Assembly: GCA_965250245.1 (NCBI GenBank)
Contig: OZ252296.1
Location: forward strand, 3,658,001 to 3,722,000
Direction: 5' to 3'
DNA: 64,000 nt
Source of the DNA: JABDIP01 sp965250245
Lineage (GTDB): Bacteria; Pseudomonadota; Alphaproteobacteria; DSM-16000; Inquilinaceae
The notes beneath the pieces were generated by a model that had not been told where the DNA came from, did no database searches, and saw only the letters and a program-made list of their open reading frames with translations. Of this stretch, positions 41,277 to 49,123 are shown one piece after another. Positions within the stretch are counted from its first letter, which is position 1, and every line of letters starts with the position of its first letter. The position numbers and the translations under genes were made by a program.

Positions 41277-44090
41277 TCAGGGCGGCGACACATAGTCTGC
41301 ATCGACCTCCGGTAGGTCGTCCGCAGAAGCCAAATTCTTGTGTGCCTCGATCAACGCATGGAATCGCTGGTTGTATTGAGCTTCAGGGTCGGTGTTGCCG
41401 GACCTGTCGAGCAACCGCCTCTGCATTTCCTGCAAGATCAGGAAATGGTTGTGTTCGGTGTTGTGGTCATCGATCGCGTTGTAGAGATCGAGCCCGGCGA
41501 CGGTTAGCCCCGCGGCCGCCAATGCCGCGCCGACCGGATTCGCCGCGAGGCCCACGGCGACCGCATCCACAGCTCCCTTGGCGGCCAATCCGGCCCCGAT
41601 CGGCGTGAGCGCTCCGATATGCTCCGCCAGATCGCCCGGGACGTCGAGTTCATGCCTGATGTCCTTGTCGAGCAGCCCAAGCGCCTTGCCGACATCCACC
41701 AGCTCTTCGTCGCTCAGAAAAAACGCATACCGACCGGGAAGGGTCTCGTGATTGCCGCCCGCTTCATTCAAGGCTTCGACGGTGGATTTCATCCGCTGGG
41801 CGAATTCCCTGTCCAATGGCGCGGCCACCCGGTCCAAGTGTTGGAGCAGCATGTCCGCATGCCTGTCCGACCGATACAGGCTCTGTTGTATCGCGTCTGC
41901 GATGCTATGCGCCATGTCATGGGGTAACGGCATTTGACCGGCATAGATCTCCGCGAGTTGGACCGTCTTTTCAGGATCGAATGTCCTTGAGTAGCGCTGG
42001 CGCCGGAAACTCTGTGAGAATGGCTCGTTCCAGTATCTGAGGTACGAGTCCAGCGCCTGCGGTGACAGCACCTCTTGAAGGGGTACATCACCCACAAATC
42101 CGGCGACGTCCTGATAGAGGGCCGAACCCGTGTGCTCCAGATAGGCCGCCGCGAACGCCTTCTGGTCTGGATCTTCACCCAACAGGGCCCGTTCCAGCCA
42201 GGCAACATTTTCCGGGGCGTCGCTGTCCAGGCGAAGCAGGCTGAAGGGTATTCGGGAAAACAAGACGTGTTGCAGGCCCTGCCGGTCCTCCGTATCGAAG
42301 TTCGCATACTCCCGGAACAGCGGAACGAGCATCGATGTTTCCGGATCGACCCGGCTGGCCGCGATCCTATTGGCCCAGCGTCTCGCCGCAGTGGTGGCGT
42401 CTGCATCTCCCATCACATCCGATACCGCCGTCACGACGGCGGTTTCAACGGCCTCGCCCCGTTCGATCAGATCATAGATGCGCCGCTCGATCAGCGTGGC
42501 CTTGGCAGTCCCCTCGGGATCCGACGGATCGCGCCCGGGCAGGCCCTGTCCAATCGCGTCCAGGGCCTGGTCGACCGCCGCCTGGTCGCTCTCCGCGACG
42601 CCGTCCCGCAGCGCCTGTGTTGGTGTTCCGACCAGGGATGAAAGCGCAAGCGCCGCTTCCCGCTGATCGGCGCGATGCATGGCGGCAATGACGGCCACGC
42701 CCGGCGGCAGGCCGGCACGTACTAGGTCCTGCAACACGATCGGCGAGAGAGCGCCAAAGCGGGTCCGCAGCTCCGCACCCAACACCACCGGGTCGGAGGT
42801 CTCGGCGCTGAAGGCCGCCACCATGTCCGCCGCCATCTCCATCGGCAGCACCCGCCACTTGGCCTCCGGCACTTCCAGCCGGCGCTGTTCGCTCACCATG
42901 CCCCTGGCAAAGGCCAGGCCGGCGGCAACGATGGCGTCGCCGTCGCCGCTTTCGATCGCGGCCAGCAACCGGTCATGCGCCTCGCGTATCCAGGGATGGG
43001 CCAGCAGGAATGCCGCCGGATCGTCTCCCAGATCACGGTCGCGCTCCTGCTCCAAAGTCCGCAATAATTCCGCTTCCTCCGGATCCGCCTCCGCGATCAG
43101 CGCCGCGATGCTCCGGGGGTCGGCCAGCAGGATCCGACGATAGGCGGCGCCCCGATCTTCCGCCGCCTCCCGCGCCGCGATCATCCGCTCCGCTCCGTCT
43201 TCCGGCAGCATCCGGCGGATGGTCTCATCGGCGTAGTCCACGCCCGTGACCTCCCGGCCCGCGCGCAGGTCTTCCTCGACGTCCCGAAATCCGGCCCAAT
43301 AGGCGGCGATACCCGCCGCCTCGGCCGCCGCACCCTCCGCTTCCGTCTTCTCCTCGACCCGCTTCAGACGACGCCCCAGCTCGCGACGATCCTCCTCCTC
43401 CAGCGCCGGCAGGCGCCCCTCGGCCAGCAGGTCCCGGGCGGCGTCGAACTCGCCCTCGCCGATCAACCCGGTTACCGCCGCCCGCCCGGCATTGCGCCGC
43501 ATCGCCGCACCGACGCCGGCCAGGGCGCCCGCGTCGACCCCGTTCGCCTCCATCTCCGCCAGGGACACTTTGAACGCATCGATAATCGCGTCATGCTGCA
43601 GCGGGTCGGCCTGCACCGCCGACACCGCGCGCTTCATCGCCGCCGCCATGCCATCGGCCAGGCCGTCACCGGAGGCCGCCGCCTCCATCGCCCCGGCCCG
43701 CTGTTCCAGGATGCCCGTCAGCGCCTCGGTGCGCCGGTCGAAGCGGGTCGCTGCCTCAACGCCCGCCTCCTCCTTCAGCCGCACGATCTCCCGCCGCCGC
43801 CGCTCCAGATGGCGCCGCATGACGGAGTCGTGGAAGCCCGGCTTGCCGCGCGGGATCTTCGCCCCGGCCGCGTCCAACAAGCGCTGCTCGCTCTCCCAGA
43901 AGCCCAGCGCCGCCTCCAGCCCGGCAGTCTCCGATCCGGCGGCGCGCAGGCCCCGCTCGCGCTCCGTCAGCGACCGACCCAGCCGCGCCAGCCCGGTGGC
44001 AATGCCGCTCTCGCCACTCTCCTCCGCCGCCCGCCGCTCGCTGTATACCGCCGCCGAGACCTGCGGGTCGTACAATGTGATCCTGACCAT
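41277..44090 (-). CDS. Giant internal virion protein
   Basis: A 937-residue, largely helical protein, in size and style like T7 gp16-type internal virion (ejection) proteins. No signal peptide or recognised catalytic motif is visible. Hydrophobic helices lie near the C-terminus (VDAVAVGLAANPVGAALAAAGLTVAGL), suitable for entering the target membrane. The first about 480 residues use strongly GC-biased codons; the last about 400 (below roughly base 42600) are noticeably less GC-rich, suggesting a recombined C-terminal module. A shortened relative of its last about 75 residues lies at 39753-39974. Enzymatic activity cannot be claimed. Confidence 0.7.
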   Translation of the reverse strand: MVRITLYDPQVSAAVYSERRAAEESGESGIATGLARLGRSLTERERGLRAAGSETAGLEAALGFWESEQRLLDAAGAKIPRGKPGFHDSVMRRHLERRRREIVRLKEEAGVEAATRFDRRTEALTGILEQRAGAMEAAASGDGLADGMAAAMKRAVSAVQADPLQHDAIIDAFKVSLAEMEANGVDAGALAGVGAAMRRNAGRAAVTGLIGEGEFDAARDLLAEGRLPALEEEDRRELGRRLKRVEEKTEAEGAAAEAAGIAAYWAGFRDVEEDLRAGREVTGVDYADETIRRMLPEDGAERMIAAREAAEDRGAAYRRILLADPRSIAALIAEADPEEAELLRTLEQERDRDLGDDPAAFLLAHPWIREAHDRLLAAIESGDGDAIVAAGLAFARGMVSEQRRLEVPEAKWRVLPMEMAADMVAAFSAETSDPVVLGAELRTRFGALSPIVLQDLVRAGLPPGVAVIAAMHRADQREAALALSSLVGTPTQALRDGVAESDQAAVDQALDAIGQGLPGRDPSDPEGTAKATLIERRIYDLIERGEAVETAVVTAVSDVMGDADATTAARRWANRIAASRVDPETSMLVPLFREYANFDTEDRQGLQHVLFSRIPFSLLRLDSDAPENVAWLERALLGEDPDQKAFAAAYLEHTGSALYQDVAGFVGDVPLQEVLSPQALDSYLRYWNEPFSQSFRRQRYSRTFDPEKTVQLAEIYAGQMPLPHDMAHSIADAIQQSLYRSDRHADMLLQHLDRVAAPLDREFAQRMKSTVEALNEAGGNHETLPGRYAFFLSDEELVDVGKALGLLDKDIRHELDVPGDLAEHIGALTPIGAGLAAKGAVDAVAVGLAANPVGAALAAAGLTVAGLDLYNAIDDHNTEHNHFLILQEMQRRLLDRSGNTDPEAQYNQRFHALIEAHKNLASADDLPEVDADYVSPP

Positions 44091-44129
44091 CGCTTTCTCC
44101 CCCGAACCGTGCCGCGCCGTTCGGCCTCG

Positions 44130-44765
44130 CTAGCGCGCCGCCGCTTCCGACCTCTGACCTTCGACCTCTGTCCTCTGATCCCCGCCCGGCATCCCGTAAT
44201 GGTCCGCCAGCGCGTCCAGCCCGGCGCGCAGCCGGGCGATGCCGTCGGTCTTCGGCAACAGCTTGCCGACCGCCCAGTCCGAGGCCGCGCCGTCGGTCAG
44301 GCAGACATGGATCACCACCTCGTTGAGCTGGCGGCCGACGGCCCGCACCGCCCGAGTAAAGGCGACGCGCACATCCGCCTCGTGGTCGGTCATCTCCGGC
44401 CGGCCGCCGATGAGCGGGCGATAGCCGGCGATCAGCCGCGGCTCGCCCCCGGCGCCGCGCCATTGCCGGTATAGGCGGCGGCCGGCATGGAACTGCCGCG
44501 CATCGATCTGCCGCCGCTGCCAGTATCGGTCCAGCATGGTCTGGGTGCGGACCCGGACATGCGCCGCCGCACCGCCTTCCACCGTTGCGATGTCGCCGTG
44601 CTGCCAGCGCTCTTTCGGGCCGCGATCACCGCCATCCGGCGCGATCATGACCCCGCTCACCGGGTCCCGCTCCAACGCCGCGGGCCGCCCGCCCGCACGC
44701 CGCCTGCTGCCGCGTTTCGCCGCCAAGGCCGTCTCCTCTCTGATATGGACAACGCCGGTTGCCAC
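44130..44765 (-). CDS. DUF6456-like phage protein
   Basis: A 211-residue protein. The segment YWQRRQIDARQFHAGRRLYRQWRGAG (about residues 81-106) and the later AVRAVGRQLNEVVIHVCLTDG with GIARLRAGLDALADHYGM fit DUF6456, an alphaproteobacterial domain often paired with helix-turn-helix regulators or GcrA-like late-gene activators. Role possibly regulatory. It starts the leftward operon driven by the repressor-controlled promoter at 44821-44849. The N-terminal 25 residues are basic. Confidence 0.6.
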   Translation of the reverse strand: MATGVVHIREETALAAKRGSRRRAGGRPAALERDPVSGVMIAPDGGDRGPKERWQHGDIATVEGGAAAHVRVRTQTMLDRYWQRRQIDARQFHAGRRLYRQWRGAGGEPRLIAGYRPLIGGRPEMTDHEADVRVAFTRAVRAVGRQLNEVVIHVCLTDGAASDWAVGKLLPKTDGIARLRAGLDALADHYGMPGGDQRTEVEGQRSEAAAR

Positions 44766-44820
44766 GGATTCGGCCGCGCCCTACCCTGATCGGGCGGCCC
44801 CTATCTCCGGCGTCGATGCT

Positions 44821-44849
44821 AATATGAACAATATGTTCTGAGATGTCAA
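44821..44849 (-). promoter_or_regulatory. Leftward repressor-controlled promoter
   Basis: TTGACA (44844-44849), 17-base spacer, CATATT (44821-44826) on the minus strand. The palindrome GAACATATTGTTC overlaps the -10 and spacer, as expected for a repressor operator. It faces the gene at 44130 and the late cluster. Confidence 0.7.
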
Positions 44850-44904
44850 GAACGAAACGTGCACATCGGGACCGCCCGGATTCGGCCGCCGGAGCACCCC
44901 GGCC

Positions 44905-45576
44905 ATGAGCGTCGGCGCCCGAATGCGCGAACGGGCGCGCCAGCTGGGCATCTCCGAGGCCGAGGCGGCGCGGCGGGCCGGCATCAGCGCCCGCCGGTTC
45001 AGCTTCTATGTCAACGACCAGCGCGAGCCGGATTTCGCCACCGTCAAGGCGATCTGCGAGGCCCTGCGGGTCACGCCCAACTACCTGTTCGGCCTGGACG
45101 ACGAGCCGAACATTGACATCACCGCCGACCAGCCGCCGGAAATCGTCGTGCCCGAGGATTACGTGCCGCTGGCCCTGGTCGCCGCCCAGCCCGGCATGGG
45201 CGGTCCGGCGCCGAGCCTGGAGAACGAGGACGCGTCGGAACGCCTGTATTTCCCGCCCAGGCTGATCCGCCAGCTCCGCACCGAGCCGGAGCACCTGAAG
45301 GTAATGGTAGTCGAGGGCCCCTCAATGTCGCCGGTGCTGGAGAACCAGGACCAGGTGATCATCGACCTGACCAAAGCCAACCCGTCACAGCCGGCGATCT
45401 TCGTGCTCTGGGACGGCTATGGCCTGGTCTGCAAATGGGTCGAGCGCATCCCCAACACCGACCCGCCGCGCCTGCGCATCAGCTCCGAGAACCCGCGCTT
45501 CCAGCCATACGAAGCCGTCGAGCATGACGAGGCGACCATCATCGGCCGCGTCGTCTGGTTCGCCCGCCAGCTCTAG
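44905..45576 (+). CDS. CI-like repressor with S24 peptidase domain
   Basis: A 223-residue regulator with an N-terminal HTH_XRE domain (RARQLGISEAEAARRAGISARRFSFYVND, about residues 10-38) and a C-terminal S24/LexA-like autoprotease. The catalytic Ser lies in VEGPSMSPVL (about residue 138), Lys in CKWVERI (about residue 176). It should hold the phage operons off and be inactivated during the SOS response. GAAC/GTTC palindromes at both flanking promoters are its likely operators. Confidence 0.88.
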   Translation: MSVGARMRERARQLGISEAEAARRAGISARRFSFYVNDQREPDFATVKAICEALRVTPNYLFGLDDEPNIDITADQPPEIVVPEDYVPLALVAAQPGMGGPAPSLENEDASERLYFPPRLIRQLRTEPEHLKVMVVEGPSMSPVLENQDQVIIDLTKANPSQPAIFVLWDGYGLVCKWVERIPNTDPPRLRISSENPRFQPYEAVEHDEATIIGRVVWFARQL

Positions 45577-45601
45577 TCACACTCCTATCTGCCAGGATCG
45601 A

Positions 45602-45648
45602 GAACAAAACGTTCTTGACATTCGGTTCAGAATGTTCATGATTTGTTC
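45602..45648 (+). promoter_or_regulatory. Rightward promoter with repressor sites
   Basis: TTGACA (45615-45620), 16-base spacer, CATGAT (45637-45642). GAAC-N5-GTTC lies at 45602-45614 and GTTC motifs are repeated at 45625-45648. The block CGTTCTTGACAT is shared exactly with the leftward promoter, so one repressor probably controls both. GTTC-N7-GTTC at 45634-45648 also matches the alphaproteobacterial LexA box pattern. Confidence 0.6.
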
Positions 45649-45692
45649 TCATCCGCCGGTCGACCGGCGCATCCCGCGATTGGAGACGGATC

Positions 45693-45950
45693 ATGGCCTT
45701 CAGCATCAAGGATCTCGGCGTGCTGGCCTACGCCCATGGCTTCACGTTCTGGTACTACCGCACGGACGACGACGCCGACTCCGTACAGGAGATCGGCTAT
45801 TTCGCCGATGCCGCGGACATGGTGCGGGTCGGCGACCGCATCACCGGCGCCACCGCCGACCGCCGGGCGATCGATCTGGTGGTGACCCGCAACGATCCCA
45901 AGGGCGTCGCCGTCCAGCAGGTCGCCGCATCGCCGGCCCACTACCGCTAG
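45693..45950 (+). CDS. Small phage protein under the rightward repressor promoter
   Basis: An 85-residue compact protein (MAFSIKDLGVLAYAHGFTFWYYRTDDD...). Aromatic-rich N-terminal half, then a beta-rich end (LVVTRNDPKGVAVQQV). No family recognised. It is the first gene of the short rightward operon after the repressor. Confidence 0.6.
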   Translation: MAFSIKDLGVLAYAHGFTFWYYRTDDDADSVQEIGYFADAADMVRVGDRITGATADRRAIDLVVTRNDPKGVAVQQVAASPAHYR

Positions 45951-45952
45951 CC

Positions 45953-46408
45953 ATGCCGGATGACGGGACGCGGGTGCCGACGGGCCGTCGGCTCCGTCCG
46001 CCCGCCGGTATCACTCCGCTGGACCGGGCCTGGCAGAAGGAGGCGCGAAGGCTTCAGCAGGGGCATGACGACTTCGCGCTTCACCCAATGACGGACGATC
46101 CCCGTGCGGCCATGCATCGGGCCGCCGGGCTGGTCCGCCTCCGGCGTCATGCGGCGCGAGAGAGCGTGCGGGCCTGCCGCCGGGCGATGCGCTCAGCAGC
46201 GGCACGGCGAATGGTCGCAGATGCCATTCGGTCCTACCGGGAGGCGGTCGCGGGACTCGCGGACGCGGTCGCTGCCTTCGACGCCGCCAACCGCGCGCTC
46301 ACCGTTGGCGCCTATTCGCCGTCCAGCTCCTCATATGCGTTGACCAGCCGGTTGGGCGGGCCCGGCTGCGGCTCGGCGAAGCAGTCGACGGTCGCCAGCG
46401 TACGGTAG
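45953..46408 (+). CDS. Arg-rich helical phage hypothetical protein, C-terminus reading into host DNA
   Basis: A 151-residue protein rich in Arg and Ala (helical stretch MHRAAGLVRLRRHAARESVR). It follows the previous gene by 2 bases. The last about 32 residues, after AANRALTVGA, are antisense to the host lipoprotein gene and low-complexity, so the original stop was probably lost at the element boundary near 46311. Confidence 0.5.
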   Translation: MPDDGTRVPTGRRLRPPAGITPLDRAWQKEARRLQQGHDDFALHPMTDDPRAAMHRAAGLVRLRRHAARESVRACRRAMRSAAARRMVADAIRSYREAVAGLADAVAAFDAANRALTVGAYSPSSSSYALTSRLGGPGCGSAKQSTVASVR

Positions 46409-46554
46409 CAGTAGATCTCGGACACGCCGGGCTGATAGTCGAGCCGCTGGCGCACGACATGGTCGGCTTCCAGCAGGGCTTCGACATTGCCGCAACCGGC
46501 GAGAGACAGGCCGGACAGCACGAGCAAGATGAAATGGGCGCGGAACTTCCTCAT
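46312..46554 (-). CDS. Small host lipoprotein
   Basis: An 80-residue lipoprotein (signal RKFRAHFILLVLSGLSLAGC, lipobox LAGC). The mature part GVSEIYCYRTLATVDCFAEP with two cysteines recurs in alphaproteobacteria. The start at 46554 was chosen for the signal peptide. It is convergent with the last phage frame and marks the start of host DNA. Function unknown. Confidence 0.75.
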   Translation of the reverse strand: MRKFRAHFILLVLSGLSLAGCGNVEALLEADHVVRQRLDYQPGVSEIYCYRTLATVDCFAEPQPGPPNRLVNAYEELDGE

Positions 46555-46604
46555 GCCGGCATGCTGTCCCGGCAATCCTCAAGAATCCGATAATCCGGCC
46601 CGGC

Positions 46605-47603
46605 TCAGGCGTTCACATCGATGACCATCCGGCCCTTGACCTGGCCCTTCAGGATCTGCCCGGCCAGATCCGGCAAGGCATCCAGCGGCGCGACCGCTGT
46701 CGCTGCGTCCAGCTGCTCCATCGGCAGATCCCGGGCCAACCGCGCCCAGGCCTCCTTGCGCTCCGGCACCGGGCACATCACGCTGTCGATGCCGATCAGC
46801 CGCACGCCGCGCAGCAGGAAGGGGATCACGCTGCCCGGCAGGTCGGCGCCGCCGGCCAGCCCGCAGGCCGAGACCGCCGCGCGGTAGCGCATCTGGCTCA
46901 GCAGCTTGGCCAGCGTGGTCGATCCCACGGCGTCGATGGCCCCGGCCCAGCGCTCCCGGTCCAGCGGCTTGACCGGCCCCTCCGACAGCTCCGCCCGGTC
47001 GACGATCTCTGCCGCGCCCAGCGACTTCAGGTACTCATGCGTTTCGGCGCGGCCGGTCGACGCGGCGACCCGGTACCCGGACTTGGCCGCCAACGCCACC
47101 GCGACGCTGCCCACGCCGCCGGCGGCACCGGTCACCAACAGCTCGCCATCGGCATCGGGCGTCAGCCCCTCGCGCTCCAGGGCGATCAGCGCCAGCGCGG
47201 CGGTGAAGCCGGCGGTACCGACCGCCATCGCCCGCTTGGTGTCGAACCCGTCGGGCAGGTGGATCAGCCAGTCGCCCTTCACCCGCGCCTTCTGGGCATA
47301 CCCGCCCCACCAGACCTCGCCGACCCGCCAGCCGGTCAGCACCACCTTGTCGCCGGGCTTGAAGTCCGGATGCCGCGACTCCGCGACGGTGCCGGCGAAG
47401 TCGATCCCGGGAATATGCGGATAGGCCCGGACCAGCCGCCCGATGCCGTTCACCACCATGCCGTCCTTGTAGTTGAGGTCGGAATACTCGACCGCGACGG
47501 TCACGTCGCCATCCGGCAGGTCGGACTCCGGCACCTCGGTGATCGCGGCGGAGACCGCACCATCCGCCTCGGTCAGCATTAGCGCCTTGAAACTCTCGGA
47601 CAT
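46605..47603 (-). CDS. acuI: AcuI-type acrylyl-CoA reductase / MDR oxidoreductase
   Basis: A 332-residue medium-chain reductase. The N-terminus (ALMLTEADGAVSAAI) and YSDLNYKDGMVVNGIGRLVR match AcuI enzymes that reduce acrylyl-CoA to propionyl-CoA with NADPH. The cofactor loop VTGAAGGVGSVAVALA is present. Catalytic zinc cysteines are absent, as in this clade. The start at 47603 fits the family. It follows dihydroorotase by 13 bases. Confidence 0.88.
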   Translation of the reverse strand: MSESFKALMLTEADGAVSAAITEVPESDLPDGDVTVAVEYSDLNYKDGMVVNGIGRLVRAYPHIPGIDFAGTVAESRHPDFKPGDKVVLTGWRVGEVWWGGYAQKARVKGDWLIHLPDGFDTKRAMAVGTAGFTAALALIALEREGLTPDADGELLVTGAAGGVGSVAVALAAKSGYRVAASTGRAETHEYLKSLGAAEIVDRAELSEGPVKPLDRERWAGAIDAVGSTTLAKLLSQMRYRAAVSACGLAGGADLPGSVIPFLLRGVRLIGIDSVMCPVPERKEAWARLARDLPMEQLDAATAVAPLDALPDLAGQILKGQVKGRMVIDVNA

Positions 47604-47616
47604 GATCCTCTCCCGC

Positions 47617-48966
47617 TCAGCCGGCCGCGTCGTGCGGCAGGCAGTCCCTGAACACCGCTGGCCGGCCGGCCGGTTCTCCAATCAGATCGCCATCGCGCAT
47701 GACCGTCCGGCCACGGATGATCGTCGCCATCGGCCAGCCCGTGACCGTCTCGCCGTCATAGGGCGTCCAGCCGCTGCGGCTCTTGATCCAGCCATCGCTG
47801 ATGGTGCGCTCGGCCGCCAGATCGACCACCGTGAAGTCCGCATCGTATCCGGCCGCGATCCGACCCTTGCCGGCGATGTTGAAGAGCCTGGCCGGCCCGG
47901 CGCTGCTCAGATCCACGAACCGCTCCAGAGTCAGCCGGCCGGCATGGACATGGTTCAGCATCACCGGCACCAGGGTCTGCACCCCGGTCATGCCGCTCGG
48001 GCTCTCCGGATAGGGCTGCGCCTTCTCCTCCAGCGTATGCGGCGCATGGTCGGACCCCAGGATGTCGACCGTCCCGTCCGCAACCGCCGCCCAAAGCGCC
48101 TGCCGTTGGGCCGCATCGCGGATCGGCGGATTCATCTGCGCCCGGCTGCCCAGCCGCTCATAACAATCCGGCGCCGCGAAGGTCAGGTGCTGGGGCGTGA
48201 CCTCCACCGTGGCGACATCCTTGTTGGCCGCCAGCAGCGCCATCTCCTCGCCGGTGGTGATATGCAGCACATGCACCCGCCGGCCGGCCGCCCGGGCCAG
48301 GGCCAGCAGCCGCGCGGTCGCCCGGTACGCCGTTTCCACATCCCGCCATTCCGGATGCATGGTCACCGGCGCGCCGCCTGCGACCATGGATTTGCGATCC
48401 TTCAGCCGCATCTCGTCCTCGGCGTGGACGGCCACGACGCGCCGTCCATTGGCCATGATGCGGGCAATGGTTTCATCGTCCTCCGACAGCAGATCGCCGG
48501 TCGACGAACCCATGAAGATCTTCACCCCGCAGCATCCGGGCAGCCTCTCCAGCGTACCCAGCCGCTCCGCGTTCTCGCCGGTCCCGCCCATGAAGAACGC
48601 GTAATCGCACCAGGCCCGCCCGGCCGCCCGCGACAGCTTGTCGGCCAGGGTCTCTGCACTGGTGGTCAGCGGATTGGTGTTGGGCATCTCGAAGATGGTC
48701 GTCACGCCGCCGGCAACGGCGCCGCGTGTGCCGCTCTCCAGATCCTCCTTGTGCTCCAGCCCCGGCTCCCGGAAATGGACCTGGGTGTCGATCACGCCGG
48801 GCAGCACATGCAGGCCGGCACAGTCGATGGTCTCGGCGGCATCCGCCGTCGCAAGATCGCCCAGCGCGACGATGCGGCCGCCGCGAACGCCGATATCGGT
48901 GGCGACAACGCCCGCCGGCGTCGCCGCCGTTCCCCCTTTCAGGACAAGATCATACCTGCCCGCCAT
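47617..48966 (-). CDS. pyrC: Dihydroorotase
   Basis: A 449-residue amidohydrolase closing the pyrimidine ring of carbamoyl-aspartate. The metal motif VHFREPG (about residues 64-70), the carboxylated lysine region VKIFMGSSTGD, the HAED segment and the DHAPHT loop are all visible. It is the type I/III dihydroorotase class of about 450 residues. Start at ATG 48966 (MAGRYDLVLKGG); Met codons further upstream are possible. Confidence 0.92.
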   Translation of the reverse strand: MAGRYDLVLKGGTAATPAGVVATDIGVRGGRIVALGDLATADAAETIDCAGLHVLPGVIDTQVHFREPGLEHKEDLESGTRGAVAGGVTTIFEMPNTNPLTTSAETLADKLSRAAGRAWCDYAFFMGGTGENAERLGTLERLPGCCGVKIFMGSSTGDLLSEDDETIARIMANGRRVVAVHAEDEMRLKDRKSMVAGGAPVTMHPEWRDVETAYRATARLLALARAAGRRVHVLHITTGEEMALLAANKDVATVEVTPQHLTFAAPDCYERLGSRAQMNPPIRDAAQRQALWAAVADGTVDILGSDHAPHTLEEKAQPYPESPSGMTGVQTLVPVMLNHVHAGRLTLERFVDLSSAGPARLFNIAGKGRIAAGYDADFTVVDLAAERTISDGWIKSRSGWTPYDGETVTGWPMATIIRGRTVMRDGDLIGEPAGRPAVFRDCLPHDAAG

Positions 48967-49123
48967 GCGCCCCATCCCGCTGCCGTTCGCTGTCGATACC
49001 ATAGCTCAGCCGGCGGCGGGGACGGCGGTAAATTCCACCTTCATGGCCGCCCGGCCTTGCGCATGGCGTGACGCCGCCCGATCTTCAGTTCACGCCGTCG
49101 ATCGCCCGTTCAGAGGCCAGCCC

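Larger units (their letters stand above)
14466..46311. mobile_element. Podovirus-like prophage or domesticated phage element, no integrase seen
   Basis: About 32 kb of phage structural, packaging, lysis-like and repressor genes lie between tRNA-Thr and a host-type lipoprotein gene. T7-type components are recognisable: head-tail connector portal, gp11- and gp12-like tail tubular proteins, T7-fibre-like head-binding domain, and internal virion proteins. TerS/TerL, scaffold and major capsid protein are present. No integrase, recombinase, transposase, DNA polymerase, helicase or primase was found. Boundaries are approximate: the left edge is at the terminator near 14460, and the right edge is near 46311, where a plus-strand frame runs antisense into the lipoprotein gene. 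No flanking direct repeat was identified. Confidence 0.85.

Noticed and set aside
45634..45648. GTTC-N7-GTTC as a firm LexA box
   Set aside because: It overlaps GAAC/GTTC sites probably used by the local CI repressor; kept only as a possibility.
14466..46311. Classical Rhodobacter-type gene transfer agent
   Set aside because: The genes are short-tailed podovirus-like, not the siphovirus-like RcGTA order.
46409..46604. Continuation of phage genes beyond the lipoprotein
   Set aside because: The lipoprotein and following AcuI/dihydroorotase are typical host genes.
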